Positions 1 to 8,344 of a stretch of DNA of 64,000 nt are shown here, piece after piece. The stretch covers positions 1,860,001-1,924,000 of the forward strand of contig NZ_CP020694.1 in the NCBI RefSeq assembly GCF_003611275.1. Direction: 5' to 3'. The translations under genes and the position numbers were made by a program. Within the stretch, counting starts at the first letter, position 1. Every line of letters starts with the position of its first letter. The notes beneath the pieces are model-generated. The model was given only the letters and a program-made list of their open reading frames with translations, did no database searches and was not told the DNA's origin. This DNA comes from Sulfitobacter sp. D7. Lineage in GTDB: Bacteria; Pseudomonadota; Alphaproteobacteria; Rhodobacterales; Rhodobacteraceae.

Positions 1-1
1 T

Positions 2-331
2 GACGCCGTGGGCGGCGCGATGCTGGCCCGTGTTTTGGGGCAGATGGAATATGGCGCGAGCGTCGCTGCAGTGGGCCTTGCGGGCGGCGCGGCACTGCCC
101 GCCACGGTGATCCCCTTCTTGCTGCGCGGCGTTAACCTGTTGGGCATCGACAGCGTCATGCAGCCCTATGACAACCGTCTGCGCGCATGGGAGCGGGTGG
201 CGAAAGACCTGCCGATGGAGAAGCTGGAGGCGATGGTTCAACCCGCGGGTCTCAGCGATTTGCCCCAACTCGGTGCGGACATCCTCAAAGGGCAGGTCAA
301 GGGCCGGGTGGTTGTCGACGTAAACGCTTGA
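2..331 (+). CDS. acuI: AcuI/YhdH-type NADPH acrylyl-CoA reductase, C-terminal part
   Basis: The reading frame is open from the first bases of the window, so only the last 109 residues are visible. They match the C-terminal half of the YhdH/AcuI branch of zinc-free medium-chain reductases: a glycine-rich Rossmann segment (VGGAMLARVL), the stretch GGAALPATVIPFLLRGVNLLGIDS, read here in two parts, and the usual end with GRVVVDV. AcuI reduces acrylyl-CoA to propionyl-CoA with NADPH in the cytoplasm, which detoxifies acrylate made during dimethylsulfoniopropionate (DMSP) breakdown. The family call is firm; the specific AcuI substrate is an inference from the clade and from the BCCT transporter 0.7 kb downstream. 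It could also be a generic YhdH-like quinone reductase. Confidence 0.8.
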   Translation, partial: DAVGGAMLARVLGQMEYGASVAAVGLAGGAALPATVIPFLLRGVNLLGIDSVMQPYDNRLRAWERVAKDLPMEKLEAMVQPAGLSDLPQLGADILKGQVKGRVVVDVNA

Positions 332-398
332 TATTGCCTCGGCGCGGGGCGGTGTGGTTAATGGTCCACGCCGCCCCGACCGCCAGAAGGAGAGCATG

Positions 399-824
399 AT
401 GGCCACCTATGACGACGACAATATCTTTGCCAAGATCCTGCGCAAGGAAATCCCCAGCTTCAAGGTCTATGAAGACGACAAGACCTATTGCTTTATGGAC
501 ATCATGCCCCGCGCCGAGGGGCATTGCTTGGTGATCCCCAAGTCGCCTTGCCGCAATATGCTCGACGCCAGCCAAACGCAGTTGGCCGATTGTCTGGCGA
601 CGGTTCAAAAGGTCGGCAATGCCTGCCTGCGGGCCTTTGGTGCTGATGGCATCACGGTGCAGCAATTCAACGAAGCCGCGGGCGGGCAAGAGGTCTTTCA
701 CCTGCACTACCATATCTTGCCCCGCCATGAGGGCGACAAGCTGCGCCCGCCCGGCGTCCAAGGGGACATGGACCGGATTCGCGAACAGGCCGATGCGATT
801 GCAGCGGCGCTCGGGACAGGGTAA
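399..824 (+). CDS. HIT family hydrolase
   Basis: A 141-residue histidine triad protein. The signature HLHYHILPR near residue 98 gives the three histidines of the H-x-H-x-H motif, and the N-terminal DDNIFAKILRKEIP is typical of the Hint/HinT branch, which hydrolyses nucleoside phosphoramidates and adenylated substrates in the cytoplasm. Two adjacent ATG codons (396 and 399) are possible starts; the second is preferred because AAGGAG ends six bases before it, while the first leaves only three bases. It lies 67 bases after acuI and may share its transcript. The natural substrate cannot be told from sequence. Confidence 0.93.
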   Translation: MATYDDDNIFAKILRKEIPSFKVYEDDKTYCFMDIMPRAEGHCLVIPKSPCRNMLDASQTQLADCLATVQKVGNACLRAFGADGITVQQFNEAAGGQEVFHLHYHILPRHEGDKLRPPGVQGDMDRIREQADAIAAALGTG

Positions 825-998
825 CCCCCCAAACTTACGTCGCAGCGGATAACGAAAAGGTCGTTTTAGCCAAGTTTCCAAGGGAGCTTGGCCGCAAGAG
901 CTTGCCCAATGGTCGCAAGCCTCTATCCTTTGCGCACGGATGAGAAAAACAGAAGCCGCGTCCTGCGTGGTGATCTGTCATCAAAGAGGGAACAGATT
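825..998 (+). other. Leader region of the BCCT gene
   Basis: This 174-base gap holds no convincing gene. It contains a short inverted repeat (CCAAG ... CTTGG around 869-890) and a ribosome binding site AGAGGG eight bases before the BCCT start. The frame is open upstream of the chosen start, but the extra residues do not resemble a BCCT N-terminus. No known riboswitch was recognised. Confidence 0.4.
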
Positions 999-2636
999 AT
1001 GAGCGATACAAATTCGCACGGCATCCCCGAGCCTGAGGGCAAGGCGGATGTCATCAATACCGATTATGAAATCGGTCAAGACAATATCGAGCGGCAGATC
1101 GGGCCGTTCGGGCTGGATATTCACAACCCGGTCTTTCTGATTTCGGGGATCGCTGTGGTGATCTTCGTCTTTTACACCATTGCACTCCCAGAGCAGGCCG
1201 CCGCGGTCTTCTCGGCCATGTTCAACTTTACGACCAAGAACTTTGATTGGTTCCTGATCGGCGCTGCCGATTTGGTGGTGATCTTTGCGCTTTTGCTGAT
1301 TGTCACGCCTTTCGGCAATGTCCGTCTTGGCGGTAATGAGGCGATTGCGGATTATACCTATCTGGGCTGGTTCGCGATGCTTTTCGCCGCGGGCATGGGC
1401 ATCGGGCTGATGTTCTACGGCGTGTCCGAGCCGCTGACGCATTTCTCGACCTCCATGGGCGAAATCACGACAGAGAACGGTTTGCGCACCGACTGGGCCC
1501 CTCTGGGCGCGGCAACGGGTGATGAGGCCGGTTCGCTCCGCCTAGGCATGGCGGCGACGATCTATCACTGGGGTCTGCACCCTTGGGCGATCTACGCGGT
1601 CGTTGCGCTGGCGCTGGCGTTGTTCACCTATAACAAAGGTCTGCCGCTGACGATCCGCTCGGCCTTTTATCCGGTTCTGGGCGAACGTGTTTGGGGCTGG
1701 CCCGGGCATATCATCGACATCATCGCGGTCTTTGCCACGCTCTTTGGTTTGGCCACCTCGCTGGGTCTGGGTGCGACACAGGCGAACGCGGGTTTGAACG
1801 AGCTGTTCGGGATCCCGATTGGCACCACTTCCGAGGTCGTTCTGATCTCGCTCATCACTGCCGTGGCGCTGATTTCGGTGCTGCGCGGCCTTGATGGCGG
1901 CGTGAAGGTGCTGAGTGAGATCAACATGGGGCTGGCCGCCTTGCTGGCGCTGTTCACCTTGATCGTTGGTCCGACAGTGTTCCTGCTGACCTTCTTCTGG
2001 GACTCGCTGGTGGCTTACATTGAGTATCTGCCCGCGCTGGCAAATCCCTTTGGCCGCGAAGACGTGAACTTCTCCCAAGGTTGGACGGCGTTCTACTGGG
2101 CGTGGTGGATCAGCTGGTCACCTTTCGTTGGCATGTTTATCGCCCGCGTCAGCCGGGGCCGTACCGTGCGCGAATTCATCGTTTGCGTTCTGTTGATCCC
2201 GTCGCTCGTCTGTGTGCTGTGGATGTCGATCTTTGGCGGCACCGCGATCCATCAGGTGCTGAATGATGGCTACACCGCGGCTCAAGATGCGGGCCTGCCG
2301 CTGCAGCTGTTCAAGATGCTGGACGCGCTTCCGCTGGCCTCGATCACCTCTTTCATCGGCATCGTGCTGGTGGTGGTGTTCTTTGTCACCTCGTCGGACT
2401 CCGGCTCGCTGGTCATCGATACGATCACCGCAGGCGGCAAGGTCGACGCGCCGGTGCCGCAGCGGGTGTTCTGGTGCATCTTTGAAGGTGCCGTGGCCAT
2501 CGCTCTGCTGATCGGCGGCGGGTTGGCGGCGCTGCAATCCATGGTGATCTCTACCGGGTTGTTGTTCACGCTGCTGCTGCTGTTCATGTGCTTCTGCATT
2601 TTCCGCGGCCTGCAGGACGAGCGTAAAATTCGCTAA
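999..2636 (+). CDS. BCCT family betaine/choline/DMSP-type transporter
   Basis: A 545-residue inner membrane protein with about twelve hydrophobic segments after a hydrophilic N-terminus of some 35 residues. The family signature GWTAFYWAWWISWSPFVG, followed by MFIARVSRGRTVREF, lies near residues 350-385 and includes the tryptophan-rich segment that forms the aromatic substrate cage. BCCT carriers take up quaternary ammonium or sulfonium compounds (glycine betaine, choline, carnitine, DMSP) with Na+ or H+. The C-terminus ends soon after the last membrane segment, without the long osmosensing tail of BetP. Nearness to acuI suggests DMSP uptake, but this is inference; betaine or choline is equally possible. 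Confidence 0.93.
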   Translation: MSDTNSHGIPEPEGKADVINTDYEIGQDNIERQIGPFGLDIHNPVFLISGIAVVIFVFYTIALPEQAAAVFSAMFNFTTKNFDWFLIGAADLVVIFALLLIVTPFGNVRLGGNEAIADYTYLGWFAMLFAAGMGIGLMFYGVSEPLTHFSTSMGEITTENGLRTDWAPLGAATGDEAGSLRLGMAATIYHWGLHPWAIYAVVALALALFTYNKGLPLTIRSAFYPVLGERVWGWPGHIIDIIAVFATLFGLATSLGLGATQANAGLNELFGIPIGTTSEVVLISLITAVALISVLRGLDGGVKVLSEINMGLAALLALFTLIVGPTVFLLTFFWDSLVAYIEYLPALANPFGREDVNFSQGWTAFYWAWWISWSPFVGMFIARVSRGRTVREFIVCVLLIPSLVCVLWMSIFGGTAIHQVLNDGYTAAQDAGLPLQLFKMLDALPLASITSFIGIVLVVVFFVTSSDSGSLVIDTITAGGKVDAPVPQRVFWCIFEGAVAIALLIGGGLAALQSMVISTGLLFTLLLLFMCFCIFRGLQDERKIR

Positions 2637-2661
2637 GCTCCACAGGCAGTGCGACACCAAC

Positions 2662-2693
2662 AACGGCGGCTCCTTGGGGCCGCCGTTTTCTTT
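2662..2693 (+). terminator. Intrinsic terminator after the BCCT gene
   Basis: A perfect 9-bp stem, AACGGCGGC (2662-2670) with GCCGCCGTT (2679-2687), has an 8-base loop and is followed by a T-rich run (TTTTCTTT). It closes the acuI-HIT-BCCT stretch. Confidence 0.88.
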
Positions 2694-2734
2694 GGGCGCT
2701 TGACCTTGGCCGCGCAGCGGTGGACCTTCGCGCC

Positions 2735-3958
2735 ATGCATATTGATTCCGACTGGGTCCGCGCCCAATTCCCCGCCTTTGCCGAGCCGAGCCTTCAGGGG
2801 CAGGCCTTTTTCGAGAACGCCGGTGGGTCTTACACCTGCCGCCAAGTGATCGACCGGTTGCATCGCTTTTACACCCAGCGAAAGGTGCAGCCCTACGCCC
2901 CCTACGAGGCGAGCCGCCTTGGCGGAGAGGAGATGGACGAGGCCCGCACCCGCATGGCTGCAATCCTCGGCGTGACACCGGCAGAGCTGAGCTTTGGCTC
3001 CTCGACCACGCAAAACACCTATGTGCTGGCACAGGCCTTCGGCCAGATGATGCAGCCCGGTGAGGCGATCGTCGTGACCAACCAAGACCATGAGGCCAAC
3101 ACCGGCCCATGGCGGCGGCTGGCCGAGAGGGGGATCGAAATCCGCGAATGGCAGATCGATCCAGAGACGGGGCATCTGGATCCAGCCAAGCTTGAAGATC
3201 TGTTGGACGAGAAGGTCAGGCTGGTCTGCTTTCCGCATTGCTCCAACGTGGTGGGGGAAATCAACCCGGTGACCGAGATCACGGCGCTGGCCCATGCCGC
3301 TGGCGCCTTCGTCTGCGTTGACGGCGTGTCCTATGCGCCCCACGGCTTTGCCGATGTCGGGGGGCTGGGGCCGGATATCTACCTCTTTTCCGCCTACAAG
3401 ACCTTCGGGCCGCATCAGGGCGTCATGGTTATCCGCCGGGCGCTGGCGGAACTGCTGCCGAACCAAGCGCATCACTTCAACGGCGATGTGCTTTATAAGC
3501 GGTTCACCCCGGCGGGCCCGGATCACGCACAGATCGCGGCCAGCGCAGGCATGGCGGATTATATCGACGCTTTCCACGCCCACCACATCGGCGGCAGCGC
3601 CGATGCGACGGCGCGCGGTGTCGCCGTGCATGATGCGATGCGGGCCCATGAGACGGCTTTGCTGCAACCGCTGCTGGACGCCATGGCGGCGCGGAATTCC
3701 GTGCGGCTGATCGGCCCGAGCGATGCGGAAAAACGTGCGCCGACCGTGGCACTGGCGCTTGACCGGCCCGGTTTTGACGTGGCGCAGGCGCTGGCCGAGC
3801 GGGGCATCATGGCGGGCGGCGGGACCTTCTACGCGGGCCGTGCGCTTGGCGCGATGGGGGTGGAGGACAGCAAGGGCGTGCTAAGGCTAAGCTTCACCCA
3901 TTACACCACCAAGGACGAGATGGATAAACTGCTGAACGCACTGGATGATCTGCTCTGA
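2735..3958 (+). CDS. Class V aminotransferase / cysteine desulfurase-like protein
   Basis: A 407-residue cytoplasmic PLP enzyme of fold type I. The N-terminus FFENAGGS resembles the LDNAAT element of the family, SSTTQNTYVLA is the cofactor phosphate-binding loop, and the Schiff-base lysine is Lys222 in FSAYKTFGPH. The C-terminal third has the GGGTFYA-x-R pattern near residues 360-370. Members of this subgroup are usually annotated as cysteine desulfurase-like or selenocysteine lyase-like; no Suf or Isc scaffold genes lie nearby, so a housekeeping Fe-S role is not supported. The ATG at 2735 is preferred over a GTG 15 bases earlier. Substrate unknown. Confidence 0.88.
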   Translation: MHIDSDWVRAQFPAFAEPSLQGQAFFENAGGSYTCRQVIDRLHRFYTQRKVQPYAPYEASRLGGEEMDEARTRMAAILGVTPAELSFGSSTTQNTYVLAQAFGQMMQPGEAIVVTNQDHEANTGPWRRLAERGIEIREWQIDPETGHLDPAKLEDLLDEKVRLVCFPHCSNVVGEINPVTEITALAHAAGAFVCVDGVSYAPHGFADVGGLGPDIYLFSAYKTFGPHQGVMVIRRALAELLPNQAHHFNGDVLYKRFTPAGPDHAQIAASAGMADYIDAFHAHHIGGSADATARGVAVHDAMRAHETALLQPLLDAMAARNSVRLIGPSDAEKRAPTVALALDRPGFDVAQALAERGIMAGGGTFYAGRALGAMGVEDSKGVLRLSFTHYTTKDEMDKLLNALDDLL

Positions 3959-3962
3959 GCCT

Positions 3963-3997
3963 TGACCCCGGCGTGGGGGCGCTATGTTTCGGGGTCA
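3963..3997. repeat. Inverted repeat between aminotransferase and photolyase genes
   Basis: TGACCCCG (3963-3970) and CGGGGTCA (3990-3997) form a perfect 8-bp stem around a 19-base loop. There is no T-run, so it is not a standard terminator. The loop contains an ATG at 3984 in frame with the photolyase gene, and the hairpin would hide it, which supports the downstream GTG start. Confidence 0.6.
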
Positions 3998-4019
3998 GGC
4001 CAGGAGCAAGACCCCGAAC

Positions 4020-5441
4020 GTGAACGAAAATTCCCCGATTATCATGTGGTTCCGCCGCGATCTGCGGCTGAGCGATCAGCCCGCTTTGGCGGCGGCCTGC
4101 AAGTCGGGCCGCCCGGTGATCCCGCTTTTCATTCATGACGACCAGTCAGAGGCTCTGGGGGCCGCACCGAAGTTTCGGCTGGGGCTGGCGCTGGCCTGTC
4201 TGGGGGAGACGCTTGCAGAAAAGGGCAGCCGCCTGACCCTGCGGCGCGGGGATGCGCTGGACATTCTGCGCGATGTGATCAAGCAAACCGGGGCAGGGGC
4301 GGTGTATTGGAGCCGCCTCTATGATCCCGCCGCGATCGACCGCGACACCAAGGTCAAAGATGCGCTGAAAGAGGGGGGCATCGACGCCCAAAGCTTTGCC
4401 GGACACCTGATGTTTGAGCCTTGGACGGTCGAAACCAAGACCGGCGGCTTTTACAAGGTGTTCACCCCTTATTGGAAATCCGTCCGAGGCCGCGATGTGG
4501 CGGCACCCGTGGCGACCCCGAGCGATATTGCGGTGCCCGAAAATTGGCCCGAGAGTGACGCCTTGGACGATTGGCAGATGGATGCCGCGATGCAGCGCGG
4601 GCGTGATATCGTGCGCCCCTTTGTCCGTCTGGGCGAGGCCGCAGCGCAGGCGCGGCTGGGGTCCTTCATCGCGCATATCGTCGAAGGCTATGATGAAAGC
4701 CGCGACATGCCGGGCGAAGACGGCACCTCTGCACTGTCCGAAAACCTCTCTTTGGGCGAAATCAGCCCGGCGCAATGTTGGCATGCCGGTCAGCGTGCGA
4801 TGCAAGAAGGCAAGCGCGGGGCAGAGACCTTTCTGAAAGAACTCGCTTGGCGCGAGTTTGCTTATCATCTGATGTACCACACGCCGCGCATCCTTGACCA
4901 AAACTGGCGCGAGGAATGGCAGGCTTTCCCGTGGAACGAGGATGAGCGCGGCGCCGAGGTCTTGGCGTGGAAACAGGGGCGCACCGGCGTGCCCTTTGTC
5001 GATGCCGCCATGCGCGAATTGCAGGTCACCGGGCGAATGCACAACCGGGGCCGCATGATCGTGGCGAGCTATCTGACCAAACACCTCATGTGTCACTGGC
5101 GCATCGGCCAAAAGTGGTTCGAAGAGCACCTGATCGATTGGGATCCGGCTAATAACGCGATGGGCTGGCAGTGGGCCGCAGGCTCTGGCCCCGATGCAAC
5201 GCCGTTCTTTCGCATCTTCAATCCTGAGACCCAGCTTGATCGGTTCGACAAGGGCCGAGACTATACCCGCCGCTGGATCGCCGAGGGCCGCGCGAAGCCA
5301 AGCAAGGATGCGCTGGCCTATTTCGACGCAGTCCCGCGCCGCTGGGGCCTAAGCCCGGATGACGACTATCCCGACCCGATCGTCGATCTTTCGGAAGGGC
5401 GCGAACGGGCGCTTGATGCCTACCGCAATCGTGAATTTTAA
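4020..5441 (+). CDS. phrB: Deoxyribodipyrimidine photolyase
   Basis: A 473-residue class I photolyase/cryptochrome. The N-terminal antenna domain opens with MWFRRDLRLSDQPAL; the C-terminal FAD domain carries TGVPFVDAAMRELQVTGRMH and, further on, NNRGRM-type residues, LIDWDPANNAMGWQW and the tryptophan-rich electron-transfer path. It repairs cyclobutane pyrimidine dimers in DNA using blue light and FADH-. The start is uncertain: GTG 4020 gives a short leader before the conserved core and follows AGGAG by 13 bases; an ATG at 3984 lies inside a hairpin. A following cfa gene 62 bases away points the same way and may be co-transcribed. Confidence 0.95.
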   Translation: MNENSPIIMWFRRDLRLSDQPALAAACKSGRPVIPLFIHDDQSEALGAAPKFRLGLALACLGETLAEKGSRLTLRRGDALDILRDVIKQTGAGAVYWSRLYDPAAIDRDTKVKDALKEGGIDAQSFAGHLMFEPWTVETKTGGFYKVFTPYWKSVRGRDVAAPVATPSDIAVPENWPESDALDDWQMDAAMQRGRDIVRPFVRLGEAAAQARLGSFIAHIVEGYDESRDMPGEDGTSALSENLSLGEISPAQCWHAGQRAMQEGKRGAETFLKELAWREFAYHLMYHTPRILDQNWREEWQAFPWNEDERGAEVLAWKQGRTGVPFVDAAMRELQVTGRMHNRGRMIVASYLTKHLMCHWRIGQKWFEEHLIDWDPANNAMGWQWAAGSGPDATPFFRIFNPETQLDRFDKGRDYTRRWIAEGRAKPSKDALAYFDAVPRRWGLSPDDDYPDPIVDLSEGRERALDAYRNREF

Positions 5442-5503
5442 ATTTTTGCGAAACAGCAGCCTGCGGTTACAGTAGGCGCCAAGAACAAGAACGGAACCGA
5501 GGT

Positions 5504-6715
5504 ATGAAGCTGACGACAACAGAGGGGCAGAAGGGTCTGCCGCGCTATTTCCCGCAGGTCTTTGCCATGGCGCAGGCGATGCAGCATGGGCGGGTGGATT
5601 TCGTCTTGCCCGATGGCCGCGCTTTCCGGGCCGAAGGGGCCAAACCCGGCCCGGTGGCCGAGGTGCACATCCACAACGATGACCTCTTTGCCCGCCTGAT
5701 CCGCGAAGGCGATTTGGGTTTCTGCGACGCATATCTGGATGAATGGTGGTCCACCCCAGACCTCCAAGCTTTCATGGATTTGGTGCATGCTGGCAACGAA
5801 ACCGTTTATGACGGCTTCCCTGGCCAAGGGCTGCTGCGTCAGTTTGAGAAGTTCCGCTTTTGGCTGCAACGCAACAACCGCAAGCAGGCCAAACGCAACA
5901 TCAGCAAGCACTATGATCTTGGCAATGAGTTCTACGGGCTTTGGCTGGATGAGACGATGACCTATTCCTCGGCCATGTTCGAGGACGGCGCGCAGATGTC
6001 GCTAGAGGCCGCGCAGACCGCCAAATACAAATCCATGGTTGACCAGATGGGTGTCCAACCGGGCGACCACGTGCTGGAGATCGGCTGCGGCTGGGGCGGT
6101 TTCGCTGAATATGCCGCTGCCGAACGGGGCTTGCACGTCACCGCGCTGACGATCAGTGCCGAGCAATATAAATACGCCGTGGACCGGATCAAAAAAGCCG
6201 GGCTGTCAGACCGTGTGACCTTTAAATTGCAGGACTACCGCGATGAGCGCGGGCTTTATGACGGCATCGCCAGTATCGAGATGTTCGAGGCGGTGGGCGA
6301 GCAATATTGGCCGATCTATTTCGAGACCGTCCGCCAGAGGCTGAAGCCCGGACGCGCAGCCACGCTACAGATCATCACCGTCGATCACGCCCGCTGGGAT
6401 GTTTACAAACGCGGCGTGGATTTCATTCAGAAATACATCTTTCCGGGCGGCATGTTGCCCAGCCCTAAGGTGCTGCGCGAGCAGGTGGAACGCGCCGGTC
6501 TGGTGGTCGACCGCTCGGTCGAGTTCGGCAAGAGCTATGACATCACGCTGCGCCGCTGGCATGAGACCTTTAACGCGAAATGGGATCAGATCACCGCGCT
6601 TGGCTTTGACGAACGCTTTCGCCGGATGTGGAATTTTTACCTCACTTCCTGTGCCGCGACATTTGACAGTGGCAATTGCGACGTGACGCAGATTACGGTA
6701 CGGCGACCTGTGTGA
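5504..6715 (+). CDS. cfa: Cyclopropane-fatty-acyl-phospholipid synthase family protein
   Basis: A 403-residue SAM-dependent methyltransferase. KHYDLGNEFYGLWLD near residue 135 is the CFA-synthase lipid/active-site motif and VLEIGCGWGG at about 189-198 is the SAM-binding loop; EMFEAVGEQYW follows at the expected distance. CFA synthases add a methylene group across the double bond of unsaturated acyl chains in membrane phospholipids; related family members methylate the chain instead. The length matches the family. Start ATG 5504 follows GAGG. The gene sits between photolyase and the trg genes on the same strand. Confidence 0.92.
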   Translation: MKLTTTEGQKGLPRYFPQVFAMAQAMQHGRVDFVLPDGRAFRAEGAKPGPVAEVHIHNDDLFARLIREGDLGFCDAYLDEWWSTPDLQAFMDLVHAGNETVYDGFPGQGLLRQFEKFRFWLQRNNRKQAKRNISKHYDLGNEFYGLWLDETMTYSSAMFEDGAQMSLEAAQTAKYKSMVDQMGVQPGDHVLEIGCGWGGFAEYAAAERGLHVTALTISAEQYKYAVDRIKKAGLSDRVTFKLQDYRDERGLYDGIASIEMFEAVGEQYWPIYFETVRQRLKPGRAATLQIITVDHARWDVYKRGVDFIQKYIFPGGMLPSPKVLREQVERAGLVVDRSVEFGKSYDITLRRWHETFNAKWDQITALGFDERFRRMWNFYLTSCAATFDSGNCDVTQITVRRPV

Positions 6716-6751
6716 CCGCGCCCGCGGTCCATCCCCGCAAGGAGCCGGAAA

Positions 6752-7192
6752 ATGCCGACTGGTGCACGACTTATGGCAGCGATCTCACTCGCGGTGCTGG
6801 CCTTTGTCCTGTCGGGCATGGTGGTGCCCCTGATGCCGGAAAGCACGGATTTCGGGTATTTCCTGCCGCTGAACGTCCTTCTTGGCCTTGTGGTGGGCTG
6901 GCGAGTGATGGGCAAGCGCGCCGGGCGCGGCATAGTGGCCGCGATCAATAACGGGTTGGCCGGGGTCTTTGTGCTGATGCTCTGGGCGATTTTCTTGCAG
7001 GCGGCGAATGAGATGGTCCGTCTGGCCCTGCGCAACCGCTATGACGACCCATTCGAAGCCATCGTTGCCGTGTTTCAGATCGGCGCGGAGTTCGGGGTGA
7101 TGATTGCCACACTTCCCATCGGTGTGGCGCTTGTCGTCGGGGCTGTGATCGCAGGTCTTTTGACCGAATTTGCTTATAACCGTTGGTCCTGA
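6752..7192 (+). CDS. trgA: TrgA family membrane protein (tellurite resistance locus)
   Basis: A 146-residue protein with three to four membrane spans (about residues 8-30, 36-55, 67-88 and 110-138) and no enzyme motif. Sequence features, size and order before trgB and cysK match the trgAB-cysK tellurite resistance locus described in Rhodobacter sphaeroides (established knowledge). The molecular function of TrgA is not known. AAGGAG precedes the ATG, and the stop lies five bases before the trgB start, so the two are translated from one transcript. The name is based on locus and resemblance from memory, not on a search. Confidence 0.82.
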   Translation: MPTGARLMAAISLAVLAFVLSGMVVPLMPESTDFGYFLPLNVLLGLVVGWRVMGKRAGRGIVAAINNGLAGVFVLMLWAIFLQAANEMVRLALRNRYDDPFEAIVAVFQIGAEFGVMIATLPIGVALVVGAVIAGLLTEFAYNRWS

Positions 7193-7197
7193 TCCCC

Positions 7198-8331
7198 ATG
7201 CGACATCTTTTTATTTACGGCACCCTGCGGCATTTGCCGCTTTTGGAAATTGTGCTTGGCCGTTCCGCCGGAGCGATTGACCTGCGGCCTGCGACCTTGC
7301 CGGGCTACCGCGTCTCAGCCGCCGCCGAGGGGCCGTTTCCCACGATTGAGACATGCGAGGCCGCGCAGGCCGAAGGGCTGCTGGTTCAAGGGCTGAGTGC
7401 GGATGATTTTGCCCGGCTCGATTTCTATGAAGGCGCCTTTGACTATGATCTGGTGCCGGTGACGCTGGCAGACGGGAAGGCGGCAGAGGTCTATCTGCCG
7501 CAACCGGGGCGCTGGACGGGTGAGGGGCCATGGTCGCTTGAGGCATGGGAGGCCGATTGGGCTGCGCTGTCGTGCCACGCGGCGCGCGAGGTGATGAGCT
7601 ATATGGGCAAACGCCCCCGCGCCGAGGTCGACGCGATGTTCCCGATGATCCGCCGCCGCGCCCATCAACAGGTGCTGGCTGAAACGAGCGCGCATGATCC
7701 GCTGGCCCTCGACGGAAAGATTGAGATTACCGGCCGAGATCGCGTTTACGCAAAGTTCTTTGCCCTTGATGAAATTTCCCTCCGCCACGAGACCTTCGAC
7801 GGTGCCATCTCCGAGGAGATCGACCGCGCGGTCTTTGTCAGCGCGGATGCGGCGTTGGTGCTGCCTTATGACCCCGCACGCGACCGCCTGCTGCTGGTTG
7901 AGCAGATCCGCATGGGCCCTTTGGCGCGGGGCGATCACACCTGCTGGCAGTTAGAGCCCATCGCGGGCCATATTGATCCCGGTGAGACACCGCAGGCCGC
8001 CGCACGGCGCGAGGCGCTCGAAGAGGCGGGGATCACATTAGGTGCCTTGGAACCCGTAGGAAACGTCTACGCCTCTCCCGGCAATGCGACGGAATTCTTT
8101 CACATTTTCGTGGGATTGGCGGATTTGCCGGATCATATCATCGGCACGGGCGGTTTGGCCTCAGAGGGCGAGGATATACGGTCACATTTGATGTCCTTCA
8201 ACGATCTGATGGCCTTGGCCGATGCGCAGGCGCTTGCCAATGCGCCATTGGTGGCAAGCGCCTATTGGCTGGCCCGCCACCGCGAACGCTTGAGGTCCGC
8301 GAGCGCGACAGCTAAACCGGACGGAACATGA
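7198..8331 (+). CDS. trgB: TrgB: GGCT-like plus Nudix hydrolase fusion
   Basis: A 377-residue two-domain protein. Residues 1-130 resemble the gamma-glutamylcyclotransferase-like fold, with FIYGTLRHLPLLE at the N-terminus. Residues 200-345 are a Nudix domain with a complete Nudix box, from G257 (GHIDPGE) through REALEEAGI, which supports pyrophosphohydrolase activity of the ADP-ribose pyrophosphatase type. This pairing is that of TrgB in the Rhodobacter tellurite locus. An ATG 15 bases downstream of an alternative TTG is used because it starts the GGCT motif directly. The cysK gene follows after 13 bases. Confidence 0.85.
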   Translation: MRHLFIYGTLRHLPLLEIVLGRSAGAIDLRPATLPGYRVSAAAEGPFPTIETCEAAQAEGLLVQGLSADDFARLDFYEGAFDYDLVPVTLADGKAAEVYLPQPGRWTGEGPWSLEAWEADWAALSCHAAREVMSYMGKRPRAEVDAMFPMIRRRAHQQVLAETSAHDPLALDGKIEITGRDRVYAKFFALDEISLRHETFDGAISEEIDRAVFVSADAALVLPYDPARDRLLLVEQIRMGPLARGDHTCWQLEPIAGHIDPGETPQAAARREALEEAGITLGALEPVGNVYASPGNATEFFHIFVGLADLPDHIIGTGGLASEGEDIRSHLMSFNDLMALADAQALANAPLVASAYWLARHRERLRSASATAKPDGT

Positions 8332-8344
8332 ACTGGGGGCAAAC

